Of a stretch of DNA of 64,000 bases, positions 52,399 to 60,410 are shown piece by piece. The notes beneath the pieces were generated by a model that had not been told where the DNA came from, searched no databases, and saw nothing but the letters and a program-made list of their open reading frames with translations. The stretch is from Paludibaculum fermentans (GTDB taxonomy: Bacteria > Acidobacteriota > Terriglobia > Bryobacterales > Bryobacteraceae), in contig NZ_CP063849.1 of the NCBI RefSeq assembly GCF_015277775.1, positions 1,178,001 to 1,242,000 of the forward strand, in the 5' to 3' direction. The number at the start of each line of letters is the position of its first letter. Position 1 is the stretch's first letter. A program made the translations under genes and the position numbers.

Positions 52399-53551
52399 AG
52401 ATCTCGTCCTCCCCGCTGCCCATTGCCTGCGACCCCTTCAGCCGCCACCGCATCCGCGAGTCCTCGCTATCGAACTCCGGCACCGCCGGCACGAAGCTCG
52501 GCAGGAACACCCCGCACAGCGCCCCTGCCTGCTCACCCAGTTGCAGCATCAGCGGGATCGGGCTCCTCTGCCGCGCCGCCTGGTAGATCTCCTCAAACAC
52601 CGGCTGGTCCTGCCCGTACATCTCGAGATCCACCGTCACCTCACGCTGTCCCGACACCAGGCATCGCGGCGCCAGCGTCCCGAAGTCGCGCGTCCGGAAC
52701 TCCATGTTGTTCTTCACCACCACCCGCGCATCGCTCAGCGTGAACAACCGGTTCGCGCCATTCCCAATCCACACCTGGCCCAGATGACCCGGCACCGGCA
52801 TCTCGCTCAAGCCCTGCAGCGCCGGCTCCACCGGGAACTGCGTCAGCCCGCCCTCGCCGCTCTGGAAACTGGTGCTGTCGATCACATCCGCGGCCTCGCC
52901 CGAGAACCGGATCTCATGGAAATCCCCATTCACCCGGATCTCCATCTCATCCACAGCCGCACCACGCAGAATCCGCTGCACCGCCGTACCCGGAGTCCAG
53001 TAGTCGTGGACACTCACCGTAGGCAAGTCCACCGCCGGCGCATAGACAATCGAACCCCCGGCCACCGCCCCTGCGGCCTGCCCCTCAGTAAACGGAGCAT
53101 TCACCACCACGTTCAACGCATCCGTCACGCCGCAAACAAACCGCAACTCGCTCCCGATCACAACAGCGGACCCCGGCTGCAGCCCATGCGCCTGCGCGAA
53201 AGTGATCACAGTCCCGTTGATCGCGCTCACCCCCAGCTCCATCGAAGCCACCGGAGCCGCGCCCAACGCCGCCTGCAGCAAGGCCCCATAACGGGGAGCC
53301 TCGCTACCCGATCCGCGCCCATACACATAGGTCCGCAGGTCGAATGGCGTCCGCCGCCGCAGTCCACCCTGGATCCCCTGAATCGTCCGCGACCCCGTCT
53401 TGTCCTTCCGCCGCGGAGTCTCCGTCTCCTGTCGCGCCGCCAGGCTCATCGCCGTGAACCGTTCGGCCGCCGTTACGCCCGCCACCACGCCAAAGCCACT
53501 CTCCAGCGCCGCATACAGGCGGTTGTTATTCGAACTGATATAGCAAGCCAT
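52382..53551 (-). CDS. Major tail tube protein
   Basis: A 389-residue protein that is likely to polymerise into the tail tube. It begins MACYISSNNNRLYAALESGFG and has beta-strand-rich sequence with a FTRT/GxRTIQG-like segment (KDKTGSRTIQGIQGGLRRRTPFDLRTYVYG), SFQSGEGGLTQFP and an Ig-like C-terminal part. It is the second most abundant type of gene expected in this kind of cluster and sits just before the tail chaperone. Identity is by pattern and position. Confidence 0.75.
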   Translation of the reverse strand: MACYISSNNNRLYAALESGFGVVAGVTAAERFTAMSLAARQETETPRRKDKTGSRTIQGIQGGLRRRTPFDLRTYVYGRGSGSEAPRYGALLQAALGAAPVASMELGVSAINGTVITFAQAHGLQPGSAVVIGSELRFVCGVTDALNVVVNAPFTEGQAAGAVAGGSIVYAPAVDLPTVSVHDYWTPGTAVQRILRGAAVDEMEIRVNGDFHEIRFSGEAADVIDSTSFQSGEGGLTQFPVEPALQGLSEMPVPGHLGQVWIGNGANRLFTLSDARVVVKNNMEFRTRDFGTLAPRCLVSGQREVTVDLEMYGQDQPVFEEIYQAARQRSPIPLMLQLGEQAGALCGVFLPSFVPAVPEFDSEDSRMRWRLKGSQAMGSGEDEIYVAFG

Positions 53552-53599
53552 CTCTTCATCGCCCTTTCAAATTCCAACCAAATCACCACCCACCCCGTC

Positions 53600-54094
53600 C
53601 TACCGGCTCACCCCCAGCCAGCAAACAACCCGCCCCACCTGCATGAAATTCAATCCGCCCTTCTTCACCGCATCGAAGCCCACCTCATACCCGGGCTCCA
53701 GAAACACGCCCTCCCCCAGGCACCCGGCATTCCGCTCCAACACATCCCGTACCGCATCTACATAGAAGTGCAGCTTCTCGCCGGTGCCCTCCAACCGGTC
53801 CGACGACACCCGTACCTCGGTCACCACCCGCATCCGCCCCGAGAACACCCGGAACTGCTCGCTCCGCTTGTTCTCGATCTGGTCGCAGTACGTCTGGATC
53901 ACCGGATACCTCGTCGACCCCGCCTTCTCCTGCAACTCCGCCGGAGCCCGCGTCACCCCCACGCCCACACCCTCCACCACCTCCGGGCCCAGCCCGTAGT
54001 AGCCCTGCAGGGCCGTCATGCTCGGGCCCAGCCCCCACTCGCCCGCCAGCAAACCCCGCAGGCGCGACACCGCCTCCATCGTTGGGAACGTCAT
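53600..54094 (-). CDS. Tail terminator / head-tail joining-like protein
   Basis: A 164-residue protein with an N-terminal helical region (FPTMEAVSRLRGLLAGEWG) and beta strands (RVFSGRMRVVTEVRVSSDRL, LHFYVDAVRDVLERN). The helix plus beta-sheet size and place upstream of the tail-tube gene agree with tail-terminator proteins of long-tailed phages. It is 2 bp after the connector-like gene. No named motif is certain. Confidence 0.55.
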   Translation of the reverse strand: MTFPTMEAVSRLRGLLAGEWGLGPSMTALQGYYGLGPEVVEGVGVGVTRAPAELQEKAGSTRYPVIQTYCDQIENKRSEQFRVFSGRMRVVTEVRVSSDRLEGTGEKLHFYVDAVRDVLERNAGCLGEGVFLEPGYEVGFDAVKKGGLNFMQVGRVVCWLGVSR

Positions 54095-54096
54095 CG

Positions 54097-54834
54097 TCAG
54101 CCCCTCCTCAGCAGTCCGCTCCGGACGACCCGGAAATCCGCCGTCTGGCCGTTACCGGGAGGCCGGCCCGAAACCAATCCGCTCGCCGGCAACATCCATG
54201 TCTCGCCCACCGGCAACGGCTCGGCATTCTGCAACCCAACTGACGCTTCATCCGCCCCCGCATACAAATTCCAGTGCGTGGCATTCTCTTCCGGGAACAG
54301 CACCGAAACCAGCAGCGAATGCGGCACGGGCGAACTCACGGCCACAGCCGCGCTGGCCGCACTCTCGCGCCTCTCCGCATCCAGCAACGTCGCCTGCACC
54401 CAATAGGTCGCCGCGCCGGTCACCCCTTCGCCAATCTCCGCCGACACCCGCGAGGGCCGCCGCACCGGTTGCGCCGCCATCTGCACCCCGCTCTCGAAAT
54501 ACCGCCGCCGCTGCTCCTCCGCCAGCGCCTCGAAGTGCCGCCACTTCTGCCCGTACCGGTCGTTCAACTGGCTGAAATAGGCATCGCGGTAGACGGCCTC
54601 GAGGGTCTTCAACACGTGCCAGCGCTTCAGGCTGACACTGGCCACCACCTGGTCCACGCGACCCGTCTCCTCCCAGTCCAGAAACGCCTCCACCTCTTCC
54701 TGAATCTCTCCGGCCGCCAGATCCAACTTGGCCCGCGGATCAAGGCCCTCGCCGTTCGCCACGTCGAGTACGCCCGCATCCTGCGCCTTCAGATCGTCCA
54801 GGCGGCTCAAATCGCCGTCTACCAGCAATGCCAT
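54097..54834 (-). CDS. Probable head-tail connector protein with Ig-like C-terminal half
   Basis: About 245 residues from the ATG at 54834, which has AAAGGAG 9 bp upstream. The first half is helical (LSRLDDLKAQDAGVLD, LDLAAGEIQEEVEAFLDWEE) and reads like a gp6/adaptor-type connector, with an EALAEEQRRRYFESG helix. The second half (about 125-240) resembles a fibronectin-type domain (TYWVQATLLDAERRESAASAAV) often fused to virion proteins. Assignment is tentative. Confidence 0.5.
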   Translation of the reverse strand: MALLVDGDLSRLDDLKAQDAGVLDVANGEGLDPRAKLDLAAGEIQEEVEAFLDWEETGRVDQVVASVSLKRWHVLKTLEAVYRDAYFSQLNDRYGQKWRHFEALAEEQRRRYFESGVQMAAQPVRRPSRVSAEIGEGVTGAATYWVQATLLDAERRESAASAAVAVSSPVPHSLLVSVLFPEENATHWNLYAGADEASVGLQNAEPLPVGETWMLPASGLVSGRPPGNGQTADFRVVRSGLLRRG

Positions 54835-54839
54835 GACAC

Positions 54840-55163
54840 TTACTCCTTTTCTGTCTCCGTACCGGTCCGCAGCAGGCCCATCGGATCCGAGATCACCTGT
54901 ACCTGGATCCGGCTGACGGCCTCCTGTTTTTCGTGCGCCAAACGCCGCGCCGCGAGGTCCGCCACAAACTTGGCGATCTCGTCCTCGTCCGCTTCGCGCG
55001 CCTTGCCCTCGACAATCAACTGGCAACCCACCCGGCGCGAAACCTGCGTCAAAACGCCGGCCTTCCCGCCATCCTGGGTCGCCAGGCTCACGATGTAAAA
55101 ATCCCGGGCCTGGATCTTCTTCTCCAGGTCCTTCACTTTCTTGAAATAGCCCTTCAAATCCAT
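54840..55163 (-). CDS. Small cluster-encoded protein of unknown function
   Basis: A 107-residue protein (MDLKGYFKKVKDLEKKIQARDFYIVSL...) from ATG 55163 preceded by AAAGGA. It has a helical N-terminus and a Lys/Glu-rich body with no recognised motif. It lies between the capsid spacer and the connector gene. Virion or assembly role is inferred only from the neighbourhood. Confidence 0.55.
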   Translation of the reverse strand: MDLKGYFKKVKDLEKKIQARDFYIVSLATQDGGKAGVLTQVSRRVGCQLIVEGKAREADEDEIAKFVADLAARRLAHEKQEAVSRIQVQVISDPMGLLRTGTETEKE

Positions 55164-55629
55164 GCCAATTCCTTTCTCTCCGAAGCCAGAACCCTGGCTC
55201 GGCCCATCCATCCACCAACCCGAACCCAAGCAACGAACCACGGCCGCAAACCGAACCACGACCCCATTGCGCCGCGTCCGGAAACCGAGCCGCAACCGCA
55301 AATTGAGCCGCGACCGTAAGGGAGCGGTGGAGCCCGCAAACGACCCCACCCCAACCCAAAACGAAACACAACCCAGGAAGCCCGGCCCACCCCCACGCAG
55401 CGAACCCCGAATGGAAAGGAGCGGGCCACGGCCAATCAAGCGTTTCAACGCAGCGGGCCTCGGATCCGCCCGTCATCGACGGATCCGCGGCACCCCCCCA
55501 GTCCCGGAGCGTAAGCGACGGGCTAACCCGGCCCGCAAAGCACAGCCCCGACAGCCAGGACGGCGGACCCCCAAGTCCGCGCGGGGTCCCCTGACCCCGC
55601 CCGCGGCCAACCCGGGGAAACCCGCCCGC
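55164..55629. other. Non-coding 466-bp spacer with hairpins downstream of the capsid gene
   Basis: No ORF that I trust lies here. A strong hairpin, GCGGGGTC-CCCT-GACCCCGC (55581-55600; stem 8, loop 4), lies about 30 bp beyond the capsid stop on the minus strand. A second one, CGGATCCG-N11-CGGATCCG, lies at 55461-55487. A REP-like core is at 55305-55327. These could act as a transcription attenuator that makes capsid RNA more abundant. The region otherwise is GC-rich and repeated (AACCxxACCC-type). Confidence 0.55.
55305..55327 (+). repeat. REP-like element, GAGCCG-N11-GAGCGG
   Basis: GAGCCG-CGACCGTAAGG-GAGCGG, the fourth clear copy of the core in this window, lying inside the phage-like cluster. 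This shows that the chromosomal REP family has invaded the cluster. Confidence 0.65.
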
Positions 55630-56541
55630 CTAGCTCCTCACCTGCACGCCATGAGCGTTCCTCAGAACACCCACCCCGTACAGCATGTCCACCGTGAACT
55701 GCTGCGCCAAAGTATTCGGCTGGTAGCTCATCGTGATGCGCATGCCCAGGTTGCCCAACTCGGCATACTCAGCAATCGCCCCCGTACCCGGCAGCGGCTT
55801 CGGCAGCCGGCGAATCGCCAGGCCCAGCGCATTCTTCGCGAACGCGATGTTATTGGTCGTCGTCGGACCCGTCCCCGTCTTCTTCACGAACTGCGAGCGG
55901 AACACATAGAAGTCCTTGATCCGCCCGATGCTGCCGTCGATCAAAGCGCGCAGCCCGGCATCGCCCGACGTCGCATACTCGCTGAACCGCGAAATCTGCC
56001 GCAGTTGCGAATACGCATTGCCGTCCACCACCAGGTACTTCTGCTCGCTCGCCGGAACCTTCGCATTGAACAAGGCCGTCTCGGCCGAATCCACCACCGA
56101 CTCCAGCAGCGCCGTCCCACCCGTACCCAGCGGAGTGTTCGCCGTGAACTGGCTGTACAGGTTCAGCAGGTCGCTCTCCACCTTCTCGGCCAGTGCGATC
56201 ATCGCCGGCTGCATGTACAACCGGAGCAGATCCGGCACCGCGATCACCTTCGTCACATCCGGAATCTGGAACGTCGCCTCGGCGTGCGTATTGAGCACGA
56301 TCTGCGCATTCGCCACATCCGGATTCTGGCTCTGCACCGAGCCGCCTTCGGCGATGTTGTTCGCCACCATCGTCGGCGGAATCGGCACGTTCACCGTGTC
56401 GCCGGCCTGCGCCAGCGTCGGTTCGAAGTCCCGGTTCACCAGATTGCCCATCACCAGTTGGCCCGACAGGGCCGGCAGGGCGTCCACCGCCACAAGCTTC
56501 ACAATCGCATTCGCCAGATTGGCTGAAGTAATAGCTGACAT
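55630..56541 (-). CDS. Major capsid protein, P22 gp5-like
   Basis: A 303-residue protein beginning MSAITSANLANAIVKLVAVD, close to the P22-type coat pattern, with VMGNLVNRDFEPTLAQAGDTVNVPIPP and MQPAMIALAEKVESDLLNLY. P22-type capsids are made without a prohead protease, using a scaffold, and the adjacent upstream gene looks like that scaffold. ATG 56541 has GAGGAAAAGAGAA before it. The HK97 fold is expected but not shown by sequence. Confidence 0.8.
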   Translation of the reverse strand: MSAITSANLANAIVKLVAVDALPALSGQLVMGNLVNRDFEPTLAQAGDTVNVPIPPTMVANNIAEGGSVQSQNPDVANAQIVLNTHAEATFQIPDVTKVIAVPDLLRLYMQPAMIALAEKVESDLLNLYSQFTANTPLGTGGTALLESVVDSAETALFNAKVPASEQKYLVVDGNAYSQLRQISRFSEYATSGDAGLRALIDGSIGRIKDFYVFRSQFVKKTGTGPTTTNNIAFAKNALGLAIRRLPKPLPGTGAIAEYAELGNLGMRITMSYQPNTLAQQFTVDMLYGVGVLRNAHGVQVRS

Positions 56542-56605
56542 TTCTCTTTTCCTCTTTCTCTTTCTTCTGTCTCTCAACCGCGCCGCGTCTCTGCAGACCG
56601 CCGCG

Positions 56606-57199
56606 CTACTCGCCCCGCAGGCTCTGTGCCGCCACCTGCGAGATCTGCTCACGCACGCGCTGCAGCTCGTCCGCGCTCATGCCCGGATGAATCCGCTCCA
56701 GCTCCACGCCGTAGCTTCCACCACCCGCTCTCTGCGGGCTCAACGCACCCGAACCGCCGGCAATCCGCGCCGGCAGAAACTCGGGGTTCTCCTGTACGAA
56801 CGACGTCAGGTGCTCGCGCAATCCGCGCTCACCCTCCGCCGTCTTCGCGATCAGCGCGCCTTCCGCCGTGCGGACAATCTCGTCCTTCACGATCTTGAAA
56901 GCCAGGTCGACCTTGGCCACGCCCAGCCGCTGCAACTCCGCGCGGATCTGCGAGCCACGGTCCGTCTCCTCCGCCGCCTGGCGGCTGCGCTTGTTCTCTT
57001 CCACCAGTTCGTTCACACGCCGTTCCAGCGACTCCCGCCGGCGGCGCTCTTCCACGAGCTCGTTCTTGTAGGCCGGCTCCGTCTGGCGCCGCTCCACCGT
57101 CACGTACTCCTGAATCACTGAACGCACCACGTTCTTCCAGTCCTCACCCTGTGTCTGTGGAGACACCTCGGGCGTCTGGTCTTGCGACTTCTGCTCCAT
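56606..57199 (-). CDS. Probable capsid scaffolding protein
   Basis: A 197-residue protein with acidic and Gln-rich N-terminus, a long coiled-coil-type helix (residues about 45-90: ELVEERRRRESLERRVNELVEENKRSR) and a Gly/Ser-rich C-terminal part. Scaffolds of P22-like and other phages have such helical, charged composition and lie directly upstream of the coat gene. Function is inferred from structure and position. Confidence 0.65.
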   Translation of the reverse strand: MEQKSQDQTPEVSPQTQGEDWKNVVRSVIQEYVTVERRQTEPAYKNELVEERRRRESLERRVNELVEENKRSRQAAEETDRGSQIRAELQRLGVAKVDLAFKIVKDEIVRTAEGALIAKTAEGERGLREHLTSFVQENPEFLPARIAGGSGALSPQRAGGGSYGVELERIHPGMSADELQRVREQISQVAAQSLRGE

Positions 57200-57227
57200 T
57201 GCTGTCCTTCCTTGTTTGGTCGCGCGC

Positions 57228-58610
57228 CTAGGCGGTCGCCTGCGCGTCGATCTCTTGTGCGATGCGGTCCTTCACCTGTTGGCTCGCATCGCAGAGATAC
57301 TTCATCGCCAGCTTCTTCTGGATCTGCGTCTCCAGGGTCTTCGAGGGAATCCCCAGCGACAACAGCCGCTGCGCATCTTCCAGCTCGCTGCTGAACTCAC
57401 CGATGTCGAATTCGTCCAAACCCGACACCCCAATCTCGATCTCGTCCTGACGGGCCGCCGCCAGCGTGCGCAGCAGCTTCTTCAGCGTGTCCTTCACCTT
57501 GTCGCCGAAGCCGCGCAGTACCTCCTGGGTCACCAGGTAGTCCCTCTGCTTGCTCAGGCCCGTCAACGCCGAGTTCTTCGAGAGCGCGCCGCCGGCCTGG
57601 CTCATCATGTAGCAGATCCGGTAGATCTCCTCCTTCAGCCGGTCCGTGTTCTGCAGCGCAATCTCGAATACATGCCCCTCCGGCTCGGTCCAACCAAATC
57701 GGTCGTCCTTGCCGAGCTGCACGTAATAGCTCTCCCCCATCGTCTGCTTGAACTCTTTCTCCGAGTAGATCACCGGCATCGAGAACAAGCCCATCGTCAA
57801 CGCCCAGGCCAGCGCGTTCGACTTGTTGAAGTGCTCCAGCTGCAGCGACGATGCTTTGTTCATCAGCCACATGCCGTCCCCCAACGTGAATTCGAACACC
57901 GGTACCTTGCCCAGGCCGGCCAGCCCATGCCGACCCTCGTCCACCTGCACAATCGCCGCCTGGCTGCCGTCCCGGTCGTCCTGCCGGAAAATCGTGAACC
58001 GCTCCCGGTCATACCGCACCCACTGCCGCTCAATGTGGCCCACTGCCTCGCCGCCGCTCACCAGCCGCTCGCCCCGCAGCACCACCCACTCATACTCCCC
58101 GCTCTCGTCCTTCTGCCAGTGGATCGCGCTCTGCGCCGGATACTGGCTGAAGTAGCCGCGCGACAAGCCCAGCGCGTCCTCCTCCGCCTTCGAGCCCGCC
58201 TGCACCCCCAGCCTCGGGAAGTCCAGCACGATGTAACTCCGCCCCATCACCAGGGCCTCAATCACCTGCTTGCGGAAGAAGTCGCTCAACGTCGACCCCT
58301 GCCGGTCACAGTCCTCCGCCAGCCCGTTGAAGAACTGCCGCGCCCCCTCATCACGCCCTTCCAGCGTCACCAGCGGTTCCCGCCGGAACAGCGTCGCCGC
58401 ATACCAGTCGATGATCGAGCCGATGTAGTTCTCATAAAACGCCCGGCTCACTCGCTCCTGGTAAACCTCAGGCGGCTCCTTCTGCCTCGGAATCAGATAG
58501 CGGTCCGCGTTCGCCGTGAACTGCTCACCGCCCAGGTAGAGGTCGCGGTACCGCGGCCACACTCTCTTCCACGCCGTGTATTCGGGATGTTCCCGGTTAA
58601 TATCGAACAC
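57228..58610 (-). CDS. Portal protein (DUF4055-like)
   Basis: About 460 residues from GTG 58610, 13 bp after the terminase stop and preceded by a GGGAGAAAAGG purine-rich stretch. The portal ring feeds DNA into the capsid. Typical features are ADRYLIPRQKEPPEVYQERVSRAFYENYIGSIIDWYAATLFRREP near the N-terminus, DFFRKQVIEALVMGRSYIVLDFP, and helical C-terminal parts (EEIYRICYMMSQAGGALSKN). Frames upstream overlap the terminase gene. The call is fairly firm. Confidence 0.8.
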   Translation of the reverse strand: MFDINREHPEYTAWKRVWPRYRDLYLGGEQFTANADRYLIPRQKEPPEVYQERVSRAFYENYIGSIIDWYAATLFRREPLVTLEGRDEGARQFFNGLAEDCDRQGSTLSDFFRKQVIEALVMGRSYIVLDFPRLGVQAGSKAEEDALGLSRGYFSQYPAQSAIHWQKDESGEYEWVVLRGERLVSGGEAVGHIERQWVRYDRERFTIFRQDDRDGSQAAIVQVDEGRHGLAGLGKVPVFEFTLGDGMWLMNKASSLQLEHFNKSNALAWALTMGLFSMPVIYSEKEFKQTMGESYYVQLGKDDRFGWTEPEGHVFEIALQNTDRLKEEIYRICYMMSQAGGALSKNSALTGLSKQRDYLVTQEVLRGFGDKVKDTLKKLLRTLAAARQDEIEIGVSGLDEFDIGEFSSELEDAQRLLSLGIPSKTLETQIQKKLAMKYLCDASQQVKDRIAQEIDAQATA

Positions 58611-58623
58611 TGCCTTTTCTCCC

Positions 58624-59910
58624 TTACCAAAACAGCCGTCTGTTTCTCTCCCCGACACCGTGTTCCGGCTGGCTGTCCTGCCACAGCAGGTAGCCCACCG
58701 CATCGCTCAGGTGCGTCCGCTTCAGGTCGCGAGCCTTGTCGATCTCGCCCGTCCCCTCCAGCCACCGCACCCGCTCGAAATCGAGCATCAGCTCCTTGCA
58801 CCGCGCATCCACCACCAGCCCCGTCTCTCCGTTCGCCGATCGCAGCTTCGCGTTCACCAAACCCACCCGGTCCCGCACCGGCGGATTCCTCTTCGGAATT
58901 CGAAACACCGGTGCGGAACCCCCGTAGTCCTCGAAGAATCCCTGCAGAATCTCCCGGTCCGTCGTCCCCGCTGTCTGCAGGTGCGACGCACAGGCGTCCG
59001 CAAAGATCTCCAGCCCCGCCGGCCACTCCGGATACCGCCTGACAAACTCCAGGCACGCATCCCGCGTACTGGCCCGCGGCAGCACGATCTCGTCCAGCAC
59101 CACCAGCCGCTCCGCCTGCTGCTGCGCCACAATCGAACTCATCGGATTCACGTTGAAGTCCAACGCCCACAGCACCGGCAGCTCCGGATCCCACTCCGCC
59201 GCCCCCACGTTCACCTTGCGGTCGAACGCGTGGTACACCAGGCCGTCCTTGGGGCTCACATACTGCCCCAGCACCTCCTGCGCGAAGAAGGCTTCGTCGT
59301 AGCTCCGCTTGAGCCGGTCATAAAAATCCGGCACCTGCTTCAACAGGTGCCGGTTCTCATTTGGCTCCGCTTGCACACACTCATACCCGTCTACCGGGTT
59401 CTGAATGAATCGTTCGTACACCCAATCGAACCCCTTCGGGGTCCATACCGCGAATCCGCACAGCCTCCTTGCCAGCGGATCTCGCAGGCGCCCTTCCAGC
59501 CGGATCCAAGCCTGCTCGGGCGAGTAGGTCAACTCGTCCACCCCGAACCAGGCAAGATTCGTCCCCCGCAGCCGCTCGAAATCATCGAGCGGGCGGAAAA
59601 TGATCTTCGAACCCGTGTCCTTCAGCGTCAGCTGGTTCTCCGCCTTGTTGAAATCGAACGGCAACCCGTTGTCCCTCAAGACTTCGAACAGCGACGTTTG
59701 CGTCGCGTCCCGCAGCATCGGGTACGTCGGAGCCCCAATCAGCCCCGCCCGCCCCGGATTCAGATACGCCAGTTTGATCGCTTCATTGCACAGCGCCTGG
59801 CTCTTTCCTGACCCAATCGGGCCTGAAAATCCTTTAAATCGCGCCGCCGAGTCGTGAAAACGCAACTGCGACGGCAGAGGCTCGTATTGGATTTCGCGGC
59901 GGATCTTCAT
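58624..59910 (-). CDS. terL: Large terminase subunit (packaging ATPase and nuclease)
   Basis: A 428-residue motor protein. Walker A FSGPIGSGKSQ near residue 36, Walker B LAWFGVDELTYSPEQA near 125 and a nuclease region WALDFNVNPMSSIV near 233 with Asp residues, followed by a RNase-H-like C-terminal part (IFADACASHLQ). It should package DNA into the prohead. ATG 59910 overlaps the upstream small gene and has GGAAGGACAA before it; an upstream in-frame start at 59931 would overlap more. Confidence 0.9.
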   Translation of the reverse strand: MKIRREIQYEPLPSQLRFHDSAARFKGFSGPIGSGKSQALCNEAIKLAYLNPGRAGLIGAPTYPMLRDATQTSLFEVLRDNGLPFDFNKAENQLTLKDTGSKIIFRPLDDFERLRGTNLAWFGVDELTYSPEQAWIRLEGRLRDPLARRLCGFAVWTPKGFDWVYERFIQNPVDGYECVQAEPNENRHLLKQVPDFYDRLKRSYDEAFFAQEVLGQYVSPKDGLVYHAFDRKVNVGAAEWDPELPVLWALDFNVNPMSSIVAQQQAERLVVLDEIVLPRASTRDACLEFVRRYPEWPAGLEIFADACASHLQTAGTTDREILQGFFEDYGGSAPVFRIPKRNPPVRDRVGLVNAKLRSANGETGLVVDARCKELMLDFERVRWLEGTGEIDKARDLKRTHLSDAVGYLLWQDSQPEHGVGERNRRLFW

Positions 59911-60224
59911 TTGTCCTTCCGCTCCACCCACTCCACCTTCACTGAACTCGGCTTCTCCGGCTCCACACTCTCCCTGAGCTGGATCAGCTTGAAAGCATCG
60001 TTCACTGAGAACGACATGCTCTCGTCTTCCACCTGCTCGGCAAACTGGACCAGCATCCGGTCCATCAGTTGCCGCATCTGCTTCGCCCGGAACCTTCGCT
60101 TCCGCGGCGTCTTCTGCGCCTCTTCCACTGGTTTCACCGCGACGGGGGCCACAGCCTCCGCCACCGGTTCGCCCGCTTTCAGGAAGCGCCCGTTCTTTGC
60201 CCGCCCAACCGTTCTCTGTTCCAT
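59907..60224 (-). CDS. Possible small terminase subunit (unassigned 105-residue protein)
   Basis: A basic N-terminus (VGRAKNGRFLKAG), a central KTPRKRRFRAKQMRQLMDRMLVQFAEQ helical part and an acidic end. It starts the cluster, overlaps terL by 4 bp and has GGAGAAAGGCTG before its ATG. Place and size agree with small terminases or DNA-binding adaptors but no motif is diagnostic. About 186 bp of AT-richer sequence without a clear promoter lies upstream (60225-60410). Confidence 0.5.
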   Translation of the reverse strand: MEQRTVGRAKNGRFLKAGEPVAEAVAPVAVKPVEEAQKTPRKRRFRAKQMRQLMDRMLVQFAEQVEDESMSFSVNDAFKLIQLRESVEPEKPSSVKVEWVERKDK

Positions 60225-60410
60225 CAGCCTTTCTCCGTGCGAGTTGCCTCGACGCAGAAATCCTACAGCACCCTAACCGGCGATTTTGAAGGGAATTCTC
60301 CTAAGTGATTGAAAACAAGCGTGCGATATTTTGCGAAATCCGGAACAGATTCTCGGGCGGGCTCCAAAAAGGCCGACTTCCGCCGTTTGTTCGCCTGTTT
60401 TAAAGGGGAT

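Larger units (their letters stand above)
46127..60224 (-). mobile_element. Gene-transfer-agent-like / remnant phage head-tail structural cluster
   Basis: Fourteen minus-strand genes packed in 14.1 kb: terminase, portal, scaffold, capsid, connectors, tail tube, tail chaperone with programmed frameshift, tape measure and tail-tip genes, all in the usual siphophage order. I found no integrase, excisionase, repressor, lysis, replication or DNA-modification gene and no att-like repeat at the edges. The order and size, the short tape measure and the paired small tail proteins before a giant tip protein parallel the Rhodobacter GTA locus. Coding density and GC resemble the flanking chromosome. It could be a cryptic prophage. 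Confidence 0.7.

Noticed and set aside
47000-59800. Long plus-strand open frames across the phage-like cluster (for example 50779-54406 and 57216-59042)
   Set aside because: They are Arg/His/Pro/Ser-rich, typical antisense frames of high-GC genes, and lack domain motifs.
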